A DNA stretch of 64,000 bases from Aquabacterium sp. NJ1 (lineage in GTDB: Bacteria > Pseudomonadota > Gammaproteobacteria > Burkholderiales > Burkholderiaceae_C): NCBI RefSeq assembly GCF_000768065.1, contig NZ_JRKM01000001.1, positions 1,364,001-1,428,000 of the forward strand. The letters are read 5' to 3'. How positions within the stretch are numbered: position 1 is the stretch's first letter; every line of letters begins with the position of its first letter. Below the pieces are notes generated by a model, which saw only the letters and a program-made list of their open reading frames with translations, had not been told where the DNA came from and did no database searches. Position numbers and translations under genes: made by a program. This document shows, in pieces, positions 45,963 to 54,723 of the stretch.

Positions 45963-48900
45963 CCAGTGTGTCCTCTGCGAGATAAGGGGCGAGATACGAG
46001 ACCATGGCGTCCAGATCGAACTGCTCCAGCAGCTCACGCAGCCTGCGCCAATGGTTGAGTTGATCGGGTGCGGCGCGGGTCCACTCATCGAGGGCCTCAT
46101 GCAGGCCCTGTACGTGGCCCTTGCGCGCCAGACGGTCCAGTTCCCAGGCGGCATCGGCAGACACCGGTGAGGCGGCTTGCGCGAACAGGTCCAGCTGCGG
46201 CACGGTATCTGGTGGCTTGCTCTGAGCGTTGTATTCGGCACTGCATTCGGCGTTGTGCTCGGCGCCCGGCGCTGCGGGGTGGGTCGTGACCCAGCTCAGG
46301 CCCAGTTGCGCCGACAGGGTGTCCAGCAGTTCCGACTCCATCACGGGCTTGGCCACAAAGGCCTGGCATTGTGCGGCCGCCAGGTTCTCCGGCCGGTTCT
46401 CGAACACATTGGCCGACACCATGATGATGGGCACGTCAAGAAAGCCGGCCTGCCGGATGGCACGGGCCGTGCGCCAGCCGTCCATGTCATCCATGGTGAT
46501 GTCCAGCAAGACCGCATCGGGGCAGTGCTCCTTGACGCTCTCCAGGCCCTCTTGCCCGCTGGCCGCTTCACGGATGTCAAAGCCCAGGGGCAGCAGCATG
46601 CCGGCCAGCATCTGGCGCTGGATGGGCTGGTCGTCCACCACCAGCAAGGTCTTGCGCGCGCCCTCGTAGCCCGTGACGGGGTGGTGCAACAAACGTGCGG
46701 CGCCCACACCGGACGCCAGCGCACGCGCCTCCGGCGGTGCGGCGATCTCGCGCAGGTACAGGCGCACGCTGAAGGTGCTGCCCTGCCCCATCACGCTTTG
46801 CACGCTGAGCTCGCCCCCCATCAGCTCGGTGAGCAGGTGGGTGATGGTCAGGCCCAGGCCCGTGCCCGGCTCGCTGCTGCGCCGCCCGCCACTGCCGCGC
46901 TCGAAGGGCAGGAAGATGCGCTCCAGATCCTGCGGTGCAATGCCGATGCCGGTGTCCAGCACCTCGAAGCGCAGCACCTCGCGGCGTGCATCCAGCACCA
47001 GGGTGATGCGGCCCTTCTCGGTGAAGCGCACGGCATTGCTCAGCAGGTTGAGCAGGATCTGGCGCAAGCGCTTGACATCAGCTTGCACCCAGGCGGGCAC
47101 GCGGCCCCGCGTCTCCAGCTTGAAGCCCAGCCCCTTGGCTTCGGCCTGGGGCTGCACCATGCTGACCACGTCGTCCAGGAACTCGCGCAAGGGCACAGGT
47201 GCCGACTCCAGCCGCAGCCGGCCCGCTTCGATCCGGGCCAGGTCCAGCAGGCCATCGATCAAGCCCATGAGGTGCTCGCCGCTGCGCTGGATGGTGTTGA
47301 GCGCCGAGCGCTTCTTGCCGACTGCAGGCGCATCCTTCAACAAGATCTGCGCATAACCCAGGATGCTGTTGAGCGGTGTGCGCAGTTCGTGCGTCATGCC
47401 CGCCACGTAACGGGTCTTGGCCTGGTTGGCAGCCTCGGCCAGCTCCTTGGCCTGCTGCAAGGCCGCATCGGTGCGGCGGTGGGCGTCGATCTCGAGCTGC
47501 AGCAACTGGTTGTGCCGGTTGGAGTCGTCCTGCGCCATGCGCCGGCTCTCGGAGGCCAGCACCACCCACCAGGCGCACACGGCCGCAGCCAGCAGCATGA
47601 GTGCAAACACCTTGATGAAGGGGCCTTCGAGCCCGCCAGGCGCCAGGCTGCCGTCGGCCAAACTCGGGCGCACCACCCCTTCCTGGTAATAGACCACGCC
47701 CAGCACGAAGGCCAGCATGGCGGCGATCGACAGGAACACCACGAGGTAGTGCCCCACCCGGAAGTTGATTCGCCTCGACAGCTGCGTCGGCAGCACGGCC
47801 ATCAGGCCATCCGAGACCTGCTCGGCCGCACGCGAACGCGTCTTGCAGCGGTCATGGCAGCGCGACTCCAGCGTGCAGCACAGCGAGCAAATGGGCGCGT
47901 CGTAGGCCGGGCAGGTGGCCATGTCCTCGGCCTCGAAGTGGTTCTCGCACACCGAGCAGCGCACCAGCTGGCCGGGCTTCCAGTGGGTTCTCGGCTGGCG
48001 CGCCAGGTAGTAACGCCCCTGCGTGGCCCAGGCCAGCAAAGGCGACATCACCAGCGCAATGCCCAGCGCGATGAACGAAGACCAGGCCACCAGGGCCTCA
48101 CCCAGCAAGCCCGCGTGGGCCGATACGGCCAGCAAGGCCGCCGACAAGGTGGCGCCCAGCCCCACAGGGTTGAGGTCATACAGATGGGCGCGCTTGAACT
48201 CGATGCCCTTGGGTGACCAGCCCATGGGCTTGTTGACCATCAGGTCCGCCACCAGGGCCCCCACCCAGGCGATGGCCACATTGCTATAGAGCCCCAGCAC
48301 ACGCTCCAGCGCGCCGAACACACCCAGCGTCATCAGCAGCACGGCGATCAGCACATTGAAGACCAGCCACACCACCCGACCCGGATGGCTGTGCGTGAGC
48401 CGCGCAAAGAAGTTGGACCAGGCCAGCGAGCCCGCGTAGGCATTGGTCACGTTGATCTTGACCTGCGACACGATCACGAACAGCACGGTGGCACCCAGTA
48501 CCCATTCGGGCGATGAGAACACCTCGCCGAAGCCCGCCAGGTACATCTGCGTGGGCTCGATGGCCTTGTCCACCGGCACCTCATGCTGCAAGGCCAGGAA
48601 TGCCAGGAAGGCGCCGGCCAGCATCTTGAGCATGCCCGGCACCACCCAGCCCGGCCCGGCCACCAGCACGGCCGTCCACCAGCGCACGCGGTTCTCGCGG
48701 GTCTTCTCGGGCAGGAAGCGCAGGAAGTCCACCTGCTCGCCGATCTGCACGATCAAGGCGAAGGCCACGGTCGACGCCAGGCCGAACGCGGTCATGTCAA
48801 AGCCGTTGTGGCCCGTGCTGCGCCCCGTCAGGCCCGTGAAGGCCACATAGGCCTGCGGGTTCTTGAAGGCCACAAAGAGAAACGGGCAGACCCACAGCGT

Positions 48901-49452
48901 CAACCAAAGCGGCTGCGTCCACATCTGCAGCCGCGAGATCAGCGTCACGCCATGGGTGACCAGGGGAATGATGACCAGCGAGGACACCACATAACAAAGC
49001 GGCAAGGGCCAGTCGAACACCATCTGGATGGCCAGCGCCATGATGGCCGCCTCCAGCGCGAAGAAGATGAAGGTGAAGCTGGCGTAGATCAGCGAGGTCA
49101 GCGTCGAGCCCAGGTAGCCGAAGCCCGCACCGCGCGTGAGCAGGTCCATGTCGACGCCGTATTTGGCCGCGTAGTAGCTGATGGGCAGGCCGGTGAGGAA
49201 GGTGATCAGGCCCACCACCAGGATGGCCCACAGCGCATTGGTGAAACCGTAGTTCAGCGCAATGGCGCCGCCGATGGCTTCGAGCGCCAGGAAGGACACG
49301 GCGCCAAAGGCCGTGTTGGCCACGCGCAGCTCGCTCCACTTGCGAAAGGTGCGCGGCGTGTAGCGCAGGGCGTAGTCCTCCAGGGTTTCGTTGGCAACCC
49401 AGGAGTTGTATTCACGGCGAATGCGAAAGATCTTTTGCCGGGCTACGGACAC
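45946..49452 (-). CDS. Transporter-histidine kinase-receiver fusion (putative amide/urea sensor)
   Basis: 1168 residues with a GTG start. Residues 40-490 form about twelve membrane helices of an NCS1-like (purine/cytosine/allantoin permease) transporter: RVANTAFGAVSFLALEAIGG and FALIVQIGEQVDFLRFLP. Residues 499-540 hold a Cys-rich cluster of the CxxC kind (CSVCENHFEA, ICSLCC, CHDRCK), a probable zinc or iron-sulfur site. Two more helices flank a short periplasmic loop at 570-660. The kinase core has His688 (GMTHELRTPLNS), and a receiver follows with Asp984 (LLDITMDDMDG). The layout recalls CbrA-type transporter-coupled kinases. It heads a signalling operon divergent from the amide ABC transporter genes. 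Confidence 0.9.
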   Translation of the reverse strand: MSVARQKIFRIRREYNSWVANETLEDYALRYTPRTFRKWSELRVANTAFGAVSFLALEAIGGAIALNYGFTNALWAILVVGLITFLTGLPISYYAAKYGVDMDLLTRGAGFGYLGSTLTSLIYASFTFIFFALEAAIMALAIQMVFDWPLPLCYVVSSLVIIPLVTHGVTLISRLQMWTQPLWLTLWVCPFLFVAFKNPQAYVAFTGLTGRSTGHNGFDMTAFGLASTVAFALIVQIGEQVDFLRFLPEKTRENRVRWWTAVLVAGPGWVVPGMLKMLAGAFLAFLALQHEVPVDKAIEPTQMYLAGFGEVFSSPEWVLGATVLFVIVSQVKINVTNAYAGSLAWSNFFARLTHSHPGRVVWLVFNVLIAVLLMTLGVFGALERVLGLYSNVAIAWVGALVADLMVNKPMGWSPKGIEFKRAHLYDLNPVGLGATLSAALLAVSAHAGLLGEALVAWSSFIALGIALVMSPLLAWATQGRYYLARQPRTHWKPGQLVRCSVCENHFEAEDMATCPAYDAPICSLCCTLESRCHDRCKTRSRAAEQVSDGLMAVLPTQLSRRINFRVGHYLVVFLSIAAMLAFVLGVVYYQEGVVRPSLADGSLAPGGLEGPFIKVFALMLLAAAVCAWWVVLASESRRMAQDDSNRHNQLLQLEIDAHRRTDAALQQAKELAEAANQAKTRYVAGMTHELRTPLNSILGYAQILLKDAPAVGKKRSALNTIQRSGEHLMGLIDGLLDLARIEAGRLRLESAPVPLREFLDDVVSMVQPQAEAKGLGFKLETRGRVPAWVQADVKRLRQILLNLLSNAVRFTEKGRITLVLDARREVLRFEVLDTGIGIAPQDLERIFLPFERGSGGRRSSEPGTGLGLTITHLLTELMGGELSVQSVMGQGSTFSVRLYLREIAAPPEARALASGVGAARLLHHPVTGYEGARKTLLVVDDQPIQRQMLAGMLLPLGFDIREAASGQEGLESVKEHCPDAVLLDITMDDMDGWRTARAIRQAGFLDVPIIMVSANVFENRPENLAAAQCQAFVAKPVMESELLDTLSAQLGLSWVTTHPAAPGAEHNAECSAEYNAQSKPPDTVPQLDLFAQAASPVSADAAWELDRLARKGHVQGLHEALDEWTRAAPDQLNHWRRLRELLEQFDLDAMVSYLAPYLAEDTLDEPQA

Positions 49453-49526
49453 GAACTGGCTCCGGATGAAGGGACGGCCACCCTTGTATGCAAGAAGCGA
49501 TCCATGCGCGTTGCACGAGTCCTGCG

Positions 49527-49551
49527 TACGTCAACTACGTTAATTGACGTA
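49527..49551. promoter_or_regulatory. Inverted repeat between signalling and amide-uptake operons
   Basis: TACGTCAA and TTGACGTA are perfect 8-bp arms with a nine-base spacer that itself contains TACGT. The site is 75 bases from the fusion kinase start and 134 bases from the urtA-like start. NarL-type regulators often bind inverted heptamer-like repeats of this size, so it is a candidate site for the neighbouring regulator. Confidence 0.55.
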
Positions 49552-49684
49552 TTCATGGAAAACCCGCTCATCCGTACTGTTGCACCCAAGGCCGCGAGCA
49601 GCGGTGCCGGGTTCCCGCAGTATCCAGAGGACCTTGCACCAAAGCGCGGCATCGGCAACCCGTTTTTGTGCAAGGAGCCTTTTC

Positions 49685-50938
49685 ATGTCGAAGTCCGAAA
49701 AAGATCTGTCCCTCAACCGCCGCCGCGTCCTGCAAGGCCTGGGTGCCGTCCCGCTGATGGGCGTCACCGGCCTGAGCTACGGCGCCGCACCCGCCACCTC
49801 GGCCGTCAACACGACCAAGCTGGCCGTGACCGACACCGAAGTGATCGTCGGTCAGCTGCACTCGGCCACGGGCACCATGGCCATTTCGGAAACCGGTTCG
49901 ATCCAGGCCGAGCAGCTGGCCATCGACCAGATCAATGCCATGGGCGGTGTGCTGGGCCGCAAGATCAAGGTGATCAAGGAAGACGGCGCCTCCGACTGGC
50001 CCACGTTTGCCGAGAAGTCCAAGAAGCTGCTGGTCAACGACCGCGTGGCCTGCGTGTTCGGCTGCTGGACATCGGCCTCGCGCAAGGCCGTGCTGCCCAT
50101 CTTCGAAAAGGAAAACGGCCTGCTGTACTACCCCACCTTCTATGAAGGCCTGGAGCAGTCCAAGAACGTGATCTACACGGGCCAGGAAGCCACGCAGCAG
50201 ATCATCTGGGGCCTGGACTGGGGCGCCAAGGAGAAGAAGGCCAAGACTTTCTTCCTCGTGGGCTCGGACTACATCTGGCCGCGCACCTCGATGAAGATCG
50301 CACGCAAGCACATCGAGACGGTCGGCAAACTGGGCAAGGTGGTCGGCGAAGAGTACTACCCGCTGGGCAACACCAACTTCAACTCGCTGATCAACAAGAT
50401 CAAGCTGGCCAAGCCCGATTGCATCTTCGCCGCCGTGGTGGGTGGCTCCAACGTGGCCTTCTACAAGCAACTCAAGGCCGCCGGCATCACCGGCGCCAAG
50501 CAGTTCCTGCTGACCTTGTCGGTGACCGAGGACGAAATGCTGGGCGTGGGCGGCGAGAACTTCGCCGGCTTCTACTCGTCGATGAAGTACTTCCAGTCGC
50601 TGCCCAACGACAACAACAAGAAGTTCGTCGAAGCCTTCAAGAAGGCCTATGGCCCGAAATCGGTGATCGGCGACGTGACCCAGGCCGGCTACCTCGGCCC
50701 CTGGTTGTGGAAGGCCGCCGTCGAGAGGGCCGGCAGCTTCGATGTGGACAAGGTCGTGGCCGCATCGCCTGGCATCGAGTTGAAGACCGCGCCCGAGGGC
50801 TACGTGAAGCTGCACGAGAACCACCACCTGTGGAGCCGTGCGCGCATTGCGCAGGGGCAGGCGGATGGGACCTTCAAGGTGGTGGCCGAGTCCAAGGACT
50901 TGATCGAACCCAACCCCTTCCCCAAGGGTTATCAATAA
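49685..50938 (+). CDS. urtA: Amide/urea ABC transporter substrate-binding protein
   Basis: 417 residues. An NRRRVLQGLG motif in the signal peptide suggests Tat export to the periplasm. The mature protein has the UrtA/FmdD/AmiC pattern: VGQLHSATGTMAISETGS, VFGCWTSASRKAVLPIFE, LLYYPTFYEGLEQSKNV. It captures a short amide or urea for the membrane permeases. AAGGAG precedes the ATG. Formamidase in the same operon favours formamide or acetamide over urea, but the sequence cannot exclude urea. The symbol urtA follows the family name. Confidence 0.88.
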   Translation: MSKSEKDLSLNRRRVLQGLGAVPLMGVTGLSYGAAPATSAVNTTKLAVTDTEVIVGQLHSATGTMAISETGSIQAEQLAIDQINAMGGVLGRKIKVIKEDGASDWPTFAEKSKKLLVNDRVACVFGCWTSASRKAVLPIFEKENGLLYYPTFYEGLEQSKNVIYTGQEATQQIIWGLDWGAKEKKAKTFFLVGSDYIWPRTSMKIARKHIETVGKLGKVVGEEYYPLGNTNFNSLINKIKLAKPDCIFAAVVGGSNVAFYKQLKAAGITGAKQFLLTLSVTEDEMLGVGGENFAGFYSSMKYFQSLPNDNNKKFVEAFKKAYGPKSVIGDVTQAGYLGPWLWKAAVERAGSFDVDKVVAASPGIELKTAPEGYVKLHENHHLWSRARIAQGQADGTFKVVAESKDLIEPNPFPKGYQ

Positions 50939-50962
50939 ACCACCCCCTACGGCCTGACGGCC

Positions 50963-51013
50963 GCCCCCTCAAGGGGGCAACGCCAGCGGACCGGCGAAGC
51001 CGGATCCGCGGCG
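50963..51013. repeat. Palindromic REP-like element between urtA- and urtB-like genes
   Basis: The unit contains GCCCCCT/AGGGGGC around a two-base centre (50963-50978), and a longer imperfect cruciform at 50981-51013 with arms CGCC-GCGGA-CCGGC and GCCGG-TCCGC-GGCG around GAA. It lies in the 148-base gap inside the operon. Elements of this form recur in Comamonadaceae genomes as far as I recall. It may stabilise or attenuate the mRNA between the abundant binding protein and the permeases. Confidence 0.5.
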
Positions 51014-51086
51014 TTTGCTGGATCGGTTTCGTGTGGCGCGGAGATTGAGCGTGAGCGCGCGGTTGTGTTGTTGAAGGGGGTGCCCC

Positions 51087-52001
51087 ATGTCTTTTGCAGA
51101 AATGATGAACATTGGCCTGATGCAGGGCTTTGCGGGCTTGAGCCTGTTCTCCGTCCTGCTGCTCATGGGCCTGGGCCTGGCAGTGATCTTTGGCCAGATG
51201 GGTGTGATCAACATGGCGCATGGCGAGTTCATGACCATTGGTGCCTACACCGTGTACATGGGCTCGACCCTGACCGAGAAGTACGCACCGAACCTGGTGC
51301 AGGCCTACTTCCCGTTTGCCATCGTGGCCGCCTTCCTGATCGCCTTTGGCGTGGGTTGGCTCACCGAATGGGCCTTGATCCGGCACCTGTACAAGCGCCC
51401 CTTGGACACCCTGCTGGCCACCTGGGGCCTGAGCCTGGGTCTGCAGCAGGTCTTTCGTACCGCCATCGGCCCCAAGGAGGTCAGCCCCACGCTGCCCGAC
51501 TGGTTGATGGGTTCGTGGTCGCCCCATGAGGGCCTGGACATCCCCATCAATGGCATGTTCGTGATGGGCCTCACCGCCCTGGTCACCGTGCTGCTGATGA
51601 TCGCGCTGTACAAGGCCCGCTGGGGTCTGCGTGTGCGCGCCACGGTGAGCAACCGCGTGATGGCCAACGCCATCGGCATCAACACCAAGAAGACCGACCG
51701 CCTGACCTTTGCGATTGGTTGCGGCATTGCCGGTGTGGCGGGTGCGGCCTTCACCACCATTGGCTCCACCGGCCCGACCAGCGGCTCGCTCTACATCGTG
51801 GACTCCTTCCTGGTGGTCACCTTCGGCGGCGCCGGCAGCCTCTTGGGCACGGTGGCATCGGCCTTCGGCATCGCCCAGACGCAATCGATCAGCGAGTTCT
51901 TCATGACGGGCTCGAACGCCAAGGTGCTCACGCTGCTGACGGTGGTCACCATCCTGATGCTGCGTCCGCAAGGCCTGTTCCCCTCGAAGGTCCGCAAGTA
52001 A
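51087..52001 (+). CDS. urtB: ABC transporter permease, UrtB type
   Basis: 304 residues with about eight membrane helices, of the LivH/UrtB family. GLGLAVIFGQMGVINMAHGEF is the family signature, and LLGTVASAFGIAQTQS with FGGAGSLLG forms the cytoplasmic coupling region. It pairs with the UrtC-type protein to form the membrane channel. It lies 148 bases after the binding-protein gene and 26 bases before the next permease. Confidence 0.9.
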   Translation: MSFAEMMNIGLMQGFAGLSLFSVLLLMGLGLAVIFGQMGVINMAHGEFMTIGAYTVYMGSTLTEKYAPNLVQAYFPFAIVAAFLIAFGVGWLTEWALIRHLYKRPLDTLLATWGLSLGLQQVFRTAIGPKEVSPTLPDWLMGSWSPHEGLDIPINGMFVMGLTALVTVLLMIALYKARWGLRVRATVSNRVMANAIGINTKKTDRLTFAIGCGIAGVAGAAFTTIGSTGPTSGSLYIVDSFLVVTFGGAGSLLGTVASAFGIAQTQSISEFFMTGSNAKVLTLLTVVTILMLRPQGLFPSKVRK

Positions 52002-52027
52002 GCCAACGGTTTGAAAGGAGTTTTTTC

Positions 52028-53218
52028 ATGAGCAAGGTTCAAACCTGGATCGCACAGCAAAAGCTGGGCAGCATTGCGCTGCTGGCCCTGCTGCTGATCG
52101 TGGTCTTCCCCCTCACGCTGGACATCTTCCGGCTCAACCTGATCGGCAAGTACCTGACTTATGCCTTCGTGGCCTTGGGCCTGGTGATGCTGTGGGGCCA
52201 CGCCGGCATCCTCAGCCTCGGTCAAGGCGTTTTCTTTGGCCTGGGTGGCTACATGATGGCCATGTTCCTCAAGCTGGAGGCCTCCGACCCCATCAGCACC
52301 AAGATCCAGTCCACACCCGGCATTCCCGACTTCATGGACTGGAACCAGCTCACCGCCCTGCCCTCCTGGTGGGTGCCGTTCAAGAGCCTGCCGCTGGCCC
52401 TGATCGCGGTGCTGGTGGTGCCCACGCTGCTGGCCTTCATCGTCAGCTTCGCCATGTTCAAGCGGCGCGTGGGCGGCGTGTACTTCGCCATCATCACGCA
52501 GGCGGTGGCCCTGATCCTGACGGTGCTGATCATCGGCCAGCAAGGCTACACCGGCGGTGTCAACGGCATCACGGACCTCAAGACGCTGCTGGGCTGGGAC
52601 ATCCGCACCGACCACGCCAAGTACATCCTGTACTACGTGTGCGTGGGCCTGCTGCTGGCCTCGGTGTTCCTGTGCCGCTGGGTGCAGTCCTCCAAGCTGG
52701 GCACGCTCTTGCTGGCCATGCGTGACAAGGAAGACCGCGTGCGCTTCTCCGGCTACGACGTGGCCATGTTCAAGGTCTTCGCCTTCTGCCTGGCCGCCAT
52801 GCTGTCGGCGATTGGCGGGGCCATGTTCACGCTGCAGGTCGGCTTCATGTCGCCCTCCTTCGTGGGCATCGTGCCCTCCATCGAGATGGTGATCTTTGCC
52901 GCAGTGGGTGGCCGCATGAGCCTGGTCGGCTCGATCTACGGCGCGCTGCTGGTGAACTTCGGCAAGACCTACTTCTCGGAGAGCGCCCCCGATCTGTGGC
53001 TGTTCCTGATGTCGGGCCTGTTCATCGGCGTGACCATGGCCTTCCCCGACGGGCTGGCTGGCCTGGTGGAGCAAAAGCTCAAGCCCTGGTGGGCCAGGCG
53101 CCAGGCAGACCGTGCCGCGCAGGCCGAGCGCATCCAGGCGGCCCATGCGGCCTACCCCCAAGTGCTGCCGCCGGCTCAAGGCGCCATGCCGCACGGCATG
53201 AGCAGCCAGCAAGCGTGA
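52028..53218 (+). CDS. urtC: ABC transporter permease, UrtC type
   Basis: 396 residues from ATG 52028, preceded by AAAGGAG. It belongs to the LivM/UrtC permease family: WGHAGILSLGQGVFFGLGGYMMAMF and GRMSLVGSIYGALLVNFGKTYFSE are characteristic. About ten helices are followed by a cytoplasmic C-terminal tail of about 50 residues rich in Ala and Gln. Family members run to about 360-390 residues, so the tail is slightly long. It forms the second half of the membrane channel. Confidence 0.9.
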   Translation: MSKVQTWIAQQKLGSIALLALLLIVVFPLTLDIFRLNLIGKYLTYAFVALGLVMLWGHAGILSLGQGVFFGLGGYMMAMFLKLEASDPISTKIQSTPGIPDFMDWNQLTALPSWWVPFKSLPLALIAVLVVPTLLAFIVSFAMFKRRVGGVYFAIITQAVALILTVLIIGQQGYTGGVNGITDLKTLLGWDIRTDHAKYILYYVCVGLLLASVFLCRWVQSSKLGTLLLAMRDKEDRVRFSGYDVAMFKVFAFCLAAMLSAIGGAMFTLQVGFMSPSFVGIVPSIEMVIFAAVGGRMSLVGSIYGALLVNFGKTYFSESAPDLWLFLMSGLFIGVTMAFPDGLAGLVEQKLKPWWARRQADRAAQAERIQAAHAAYPQVLPPAQGAMPHGMSSQQA

Positions 53219-53249
53219 ACCGTTCAGCCTTTCAAGAAGGAGTCGCACC

Positions 53250-54008
53250 ATGAGTGCCGCCGTCACCAAAGCCAAAGAGTTCGTTCTCTACATCGAAGAC
53301 CTCACCGTGTCCTTTGATGGCTTCAAGGCCATCGACAGCCTGAACCTGTATGTCGACAAGAACGAGTTGCGCGTGATCATCGGCCCCAACGGGGCTGGCA
53401 AGACCACCCTGCTCGATCTGATCTGCGGCAAGACCAAGGCCAGCACCGGCAGCATCAAGTTCAAGGATGAAGAGCTGACGAAGAAGCCCGAGCACCAGAT
53501 CGTGCGAGCCGGCGTGGGCCGCAAGTTCCAGACGCCCTCGATCTACGAGAACCTCAGCGTCTTCCAGAACCTGGAGGTGTCCTTCCCGAGAGGCCGTTCG
53601 GTGCTGGGCGCGCTGGGCTTCAAGTGCACCGACGAGGTCAAGGCCCGCGTGCAGGTCGTGGCCGAAGAGATCGGCCTGGCCGACAAGCTGGACACCGAAG
53701 CCGGCCTGCTCTCCCACGGGCAAAAGCAGTGGCTGGAGATCGGCATGCTGCTGATGCAGGAGCCCGAGCTGCTGATGCTGGACGAGCCCATTGCAGGCAT
53801 GAGCGCCAAGGAGCGCGAGCAGACGGCCGAGCTGCTCAAGCGCATCTGCAAGAACCGCTCGATGATCGTGATCGAACACGACATGGCTTTCGTGGCGCAG
53901 ATCGCCTCGAAGGTGACGGTGATGCACCAGGGAAAGATCCTGGCCGAGGGGACGATGGACCAGGTCCAGAACGACCCCAAGGTGATCGACGTTTATCTGG
54001 GTCACTGA
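53250..54008 (+). CDS. urtD: ABC transporter ATP-binding protein, UrtD type
   Basis: 252 residues. The Walker A is IGPNGAGKTTLLD, the signature motif is LLSHGQKQWLEIGM, and Walker B is LLMLDEPIAGM. The insertion FPRGRSVLGALGFKCTDEV fits the LivG/UrtD branch. It energises uptake together with the UrtE-type ATPase, whose gene starts 11 bases downstream. AAGGAG precedes the ATG. Confidence 0.92.
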   Translation: MSAAVTKAKEFVLYIEDLTVSFDGFKAIDSLNLYVDKNELRVIIGPNGAGKTTLLDLICGKTKASTGSIKFKDEELTKKPEHQIVRAGVGRKFQTPSIYENLSVFQNLEVSFPRGRSVLGALGFKCTDEVKARVQVVAEEIGLADKLDTEAGLLSHGQKQWLEIGMLLMQEPELLMLDEPIAGMSAKEREQTAELLKRICKNRSMIVIEHDMAFVAQIASKVTVMHQGKILAEGTMDQVQNDPKVIDVYLGH

Positions 54009-54019
54009 GGAGACACACC

Positions 54020-54709
54020 ATGCTGGAAGTCAAAGACCTGTTCGTGAGTTATGGCCAGAGCGAGGCGCTGCATGGCATCTCGTTCGAGGCCAACAAGAAT
54101 GAAACCGTGGCCATCATGGGCCGTAATGGCATGGGCAAGACCACGCTGTTCAAGAGCCTGATGGGCGTGCTGCCCACCAAGTCTGGCGAGATCAGCGTGG
54201 CGGGCAACAGCGTTGTCAAGGACGAGAGCTACAAGCGCGTGGCCAAAGGCATCGCGTATGTGCCGCAGGGCCGCATGATCTTCCCGACCTTGACCGTGGA
54301 AGAAAACATCCAGACCGGCCTGGAGAACAGCAAGAGCAAGAAGATCCCCGACGAGATCTATGCGCTCTTCCCCGTGCTGTTCGACATGCGTGCGCGCAAG
54401 GGCGGCAACCTGTCGGGCGGGCAGCAGCAGCAACTGGCCATTGCACGCGCGCTGGTCACCGACCCCAAGGTGCTGCTGCTGGACGAGCCCACGGAAGGCA
54501 TCCAGCCTTCGATCATCAAGGACATCGCCAAGGCGCTCAACGAAATCCGCAAGCTGCGCGAGATCACCATCGTCGTGTCCGAGCAGGTGCTGTCTTTTGC
54601 GATGGATGTGGCCGATCGGCTCTTCGTGATCGAAGGCGGCCGCCTGGTCCATGAAACAACCCGCGCCGATACCGATGCCGAGCGCATCAAAGCATACCTG
54701 TCCGTTTGA
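54020..54709 (+). CDS. urtE: ABC transporter ATP-binding protein, UrtE type
   Basis: 229 residues from ATG 54020. Walker A is MGRNGMGKTTLFKS, in which Met replaces the usual Ala or Ser as in UrtE proteins. The signature is NLSGGQQQQLAIARAL and Walker B is LLLDEPTEGIQPS. The length and the short C-terminus fit the LivF/UrtE branch. The formamidase gene starts 14 bases downstream, showing co-transcription of import and hydrolysis. Confidence 0.92.
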   Translation: MLEVKDLFVSYGQSEALHGISFEANKNETVAIMGRNGMGKTTLFKSLMGVLPTKSGEISVAGNSVVKDESYKRVAKGIAYVPQGRMIFPTLTVEENIQTGLENSKSKKIPDEIYALFPVLFDMRARKGGNLSGGQQQQLAIARALVTDPKVLLLDEPTEGIQPSIIKDIAKALNEIRKLREITIVVSEQVLSFAMDVADRLFVIEGGRLVHETTRADTDAERIKAYLSV

Positions 54710-54723
54710 TAAAGGAGCATGAC

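Noticed and set aside
46177..48216. 679-codon open frame antisense to the fusion kinase
   Set aside because: Gln/His/Ala-rich shadow of the kinase and permease domains, with no recognisable motif.
50939..51086. Possible insertion sequence end between the urtA- and urtB-like genes
   Set aside because: The sequence is palindromic but has no transposase, no flanking target duplication and does not interrupt a gene; it fits a REP-like element better.
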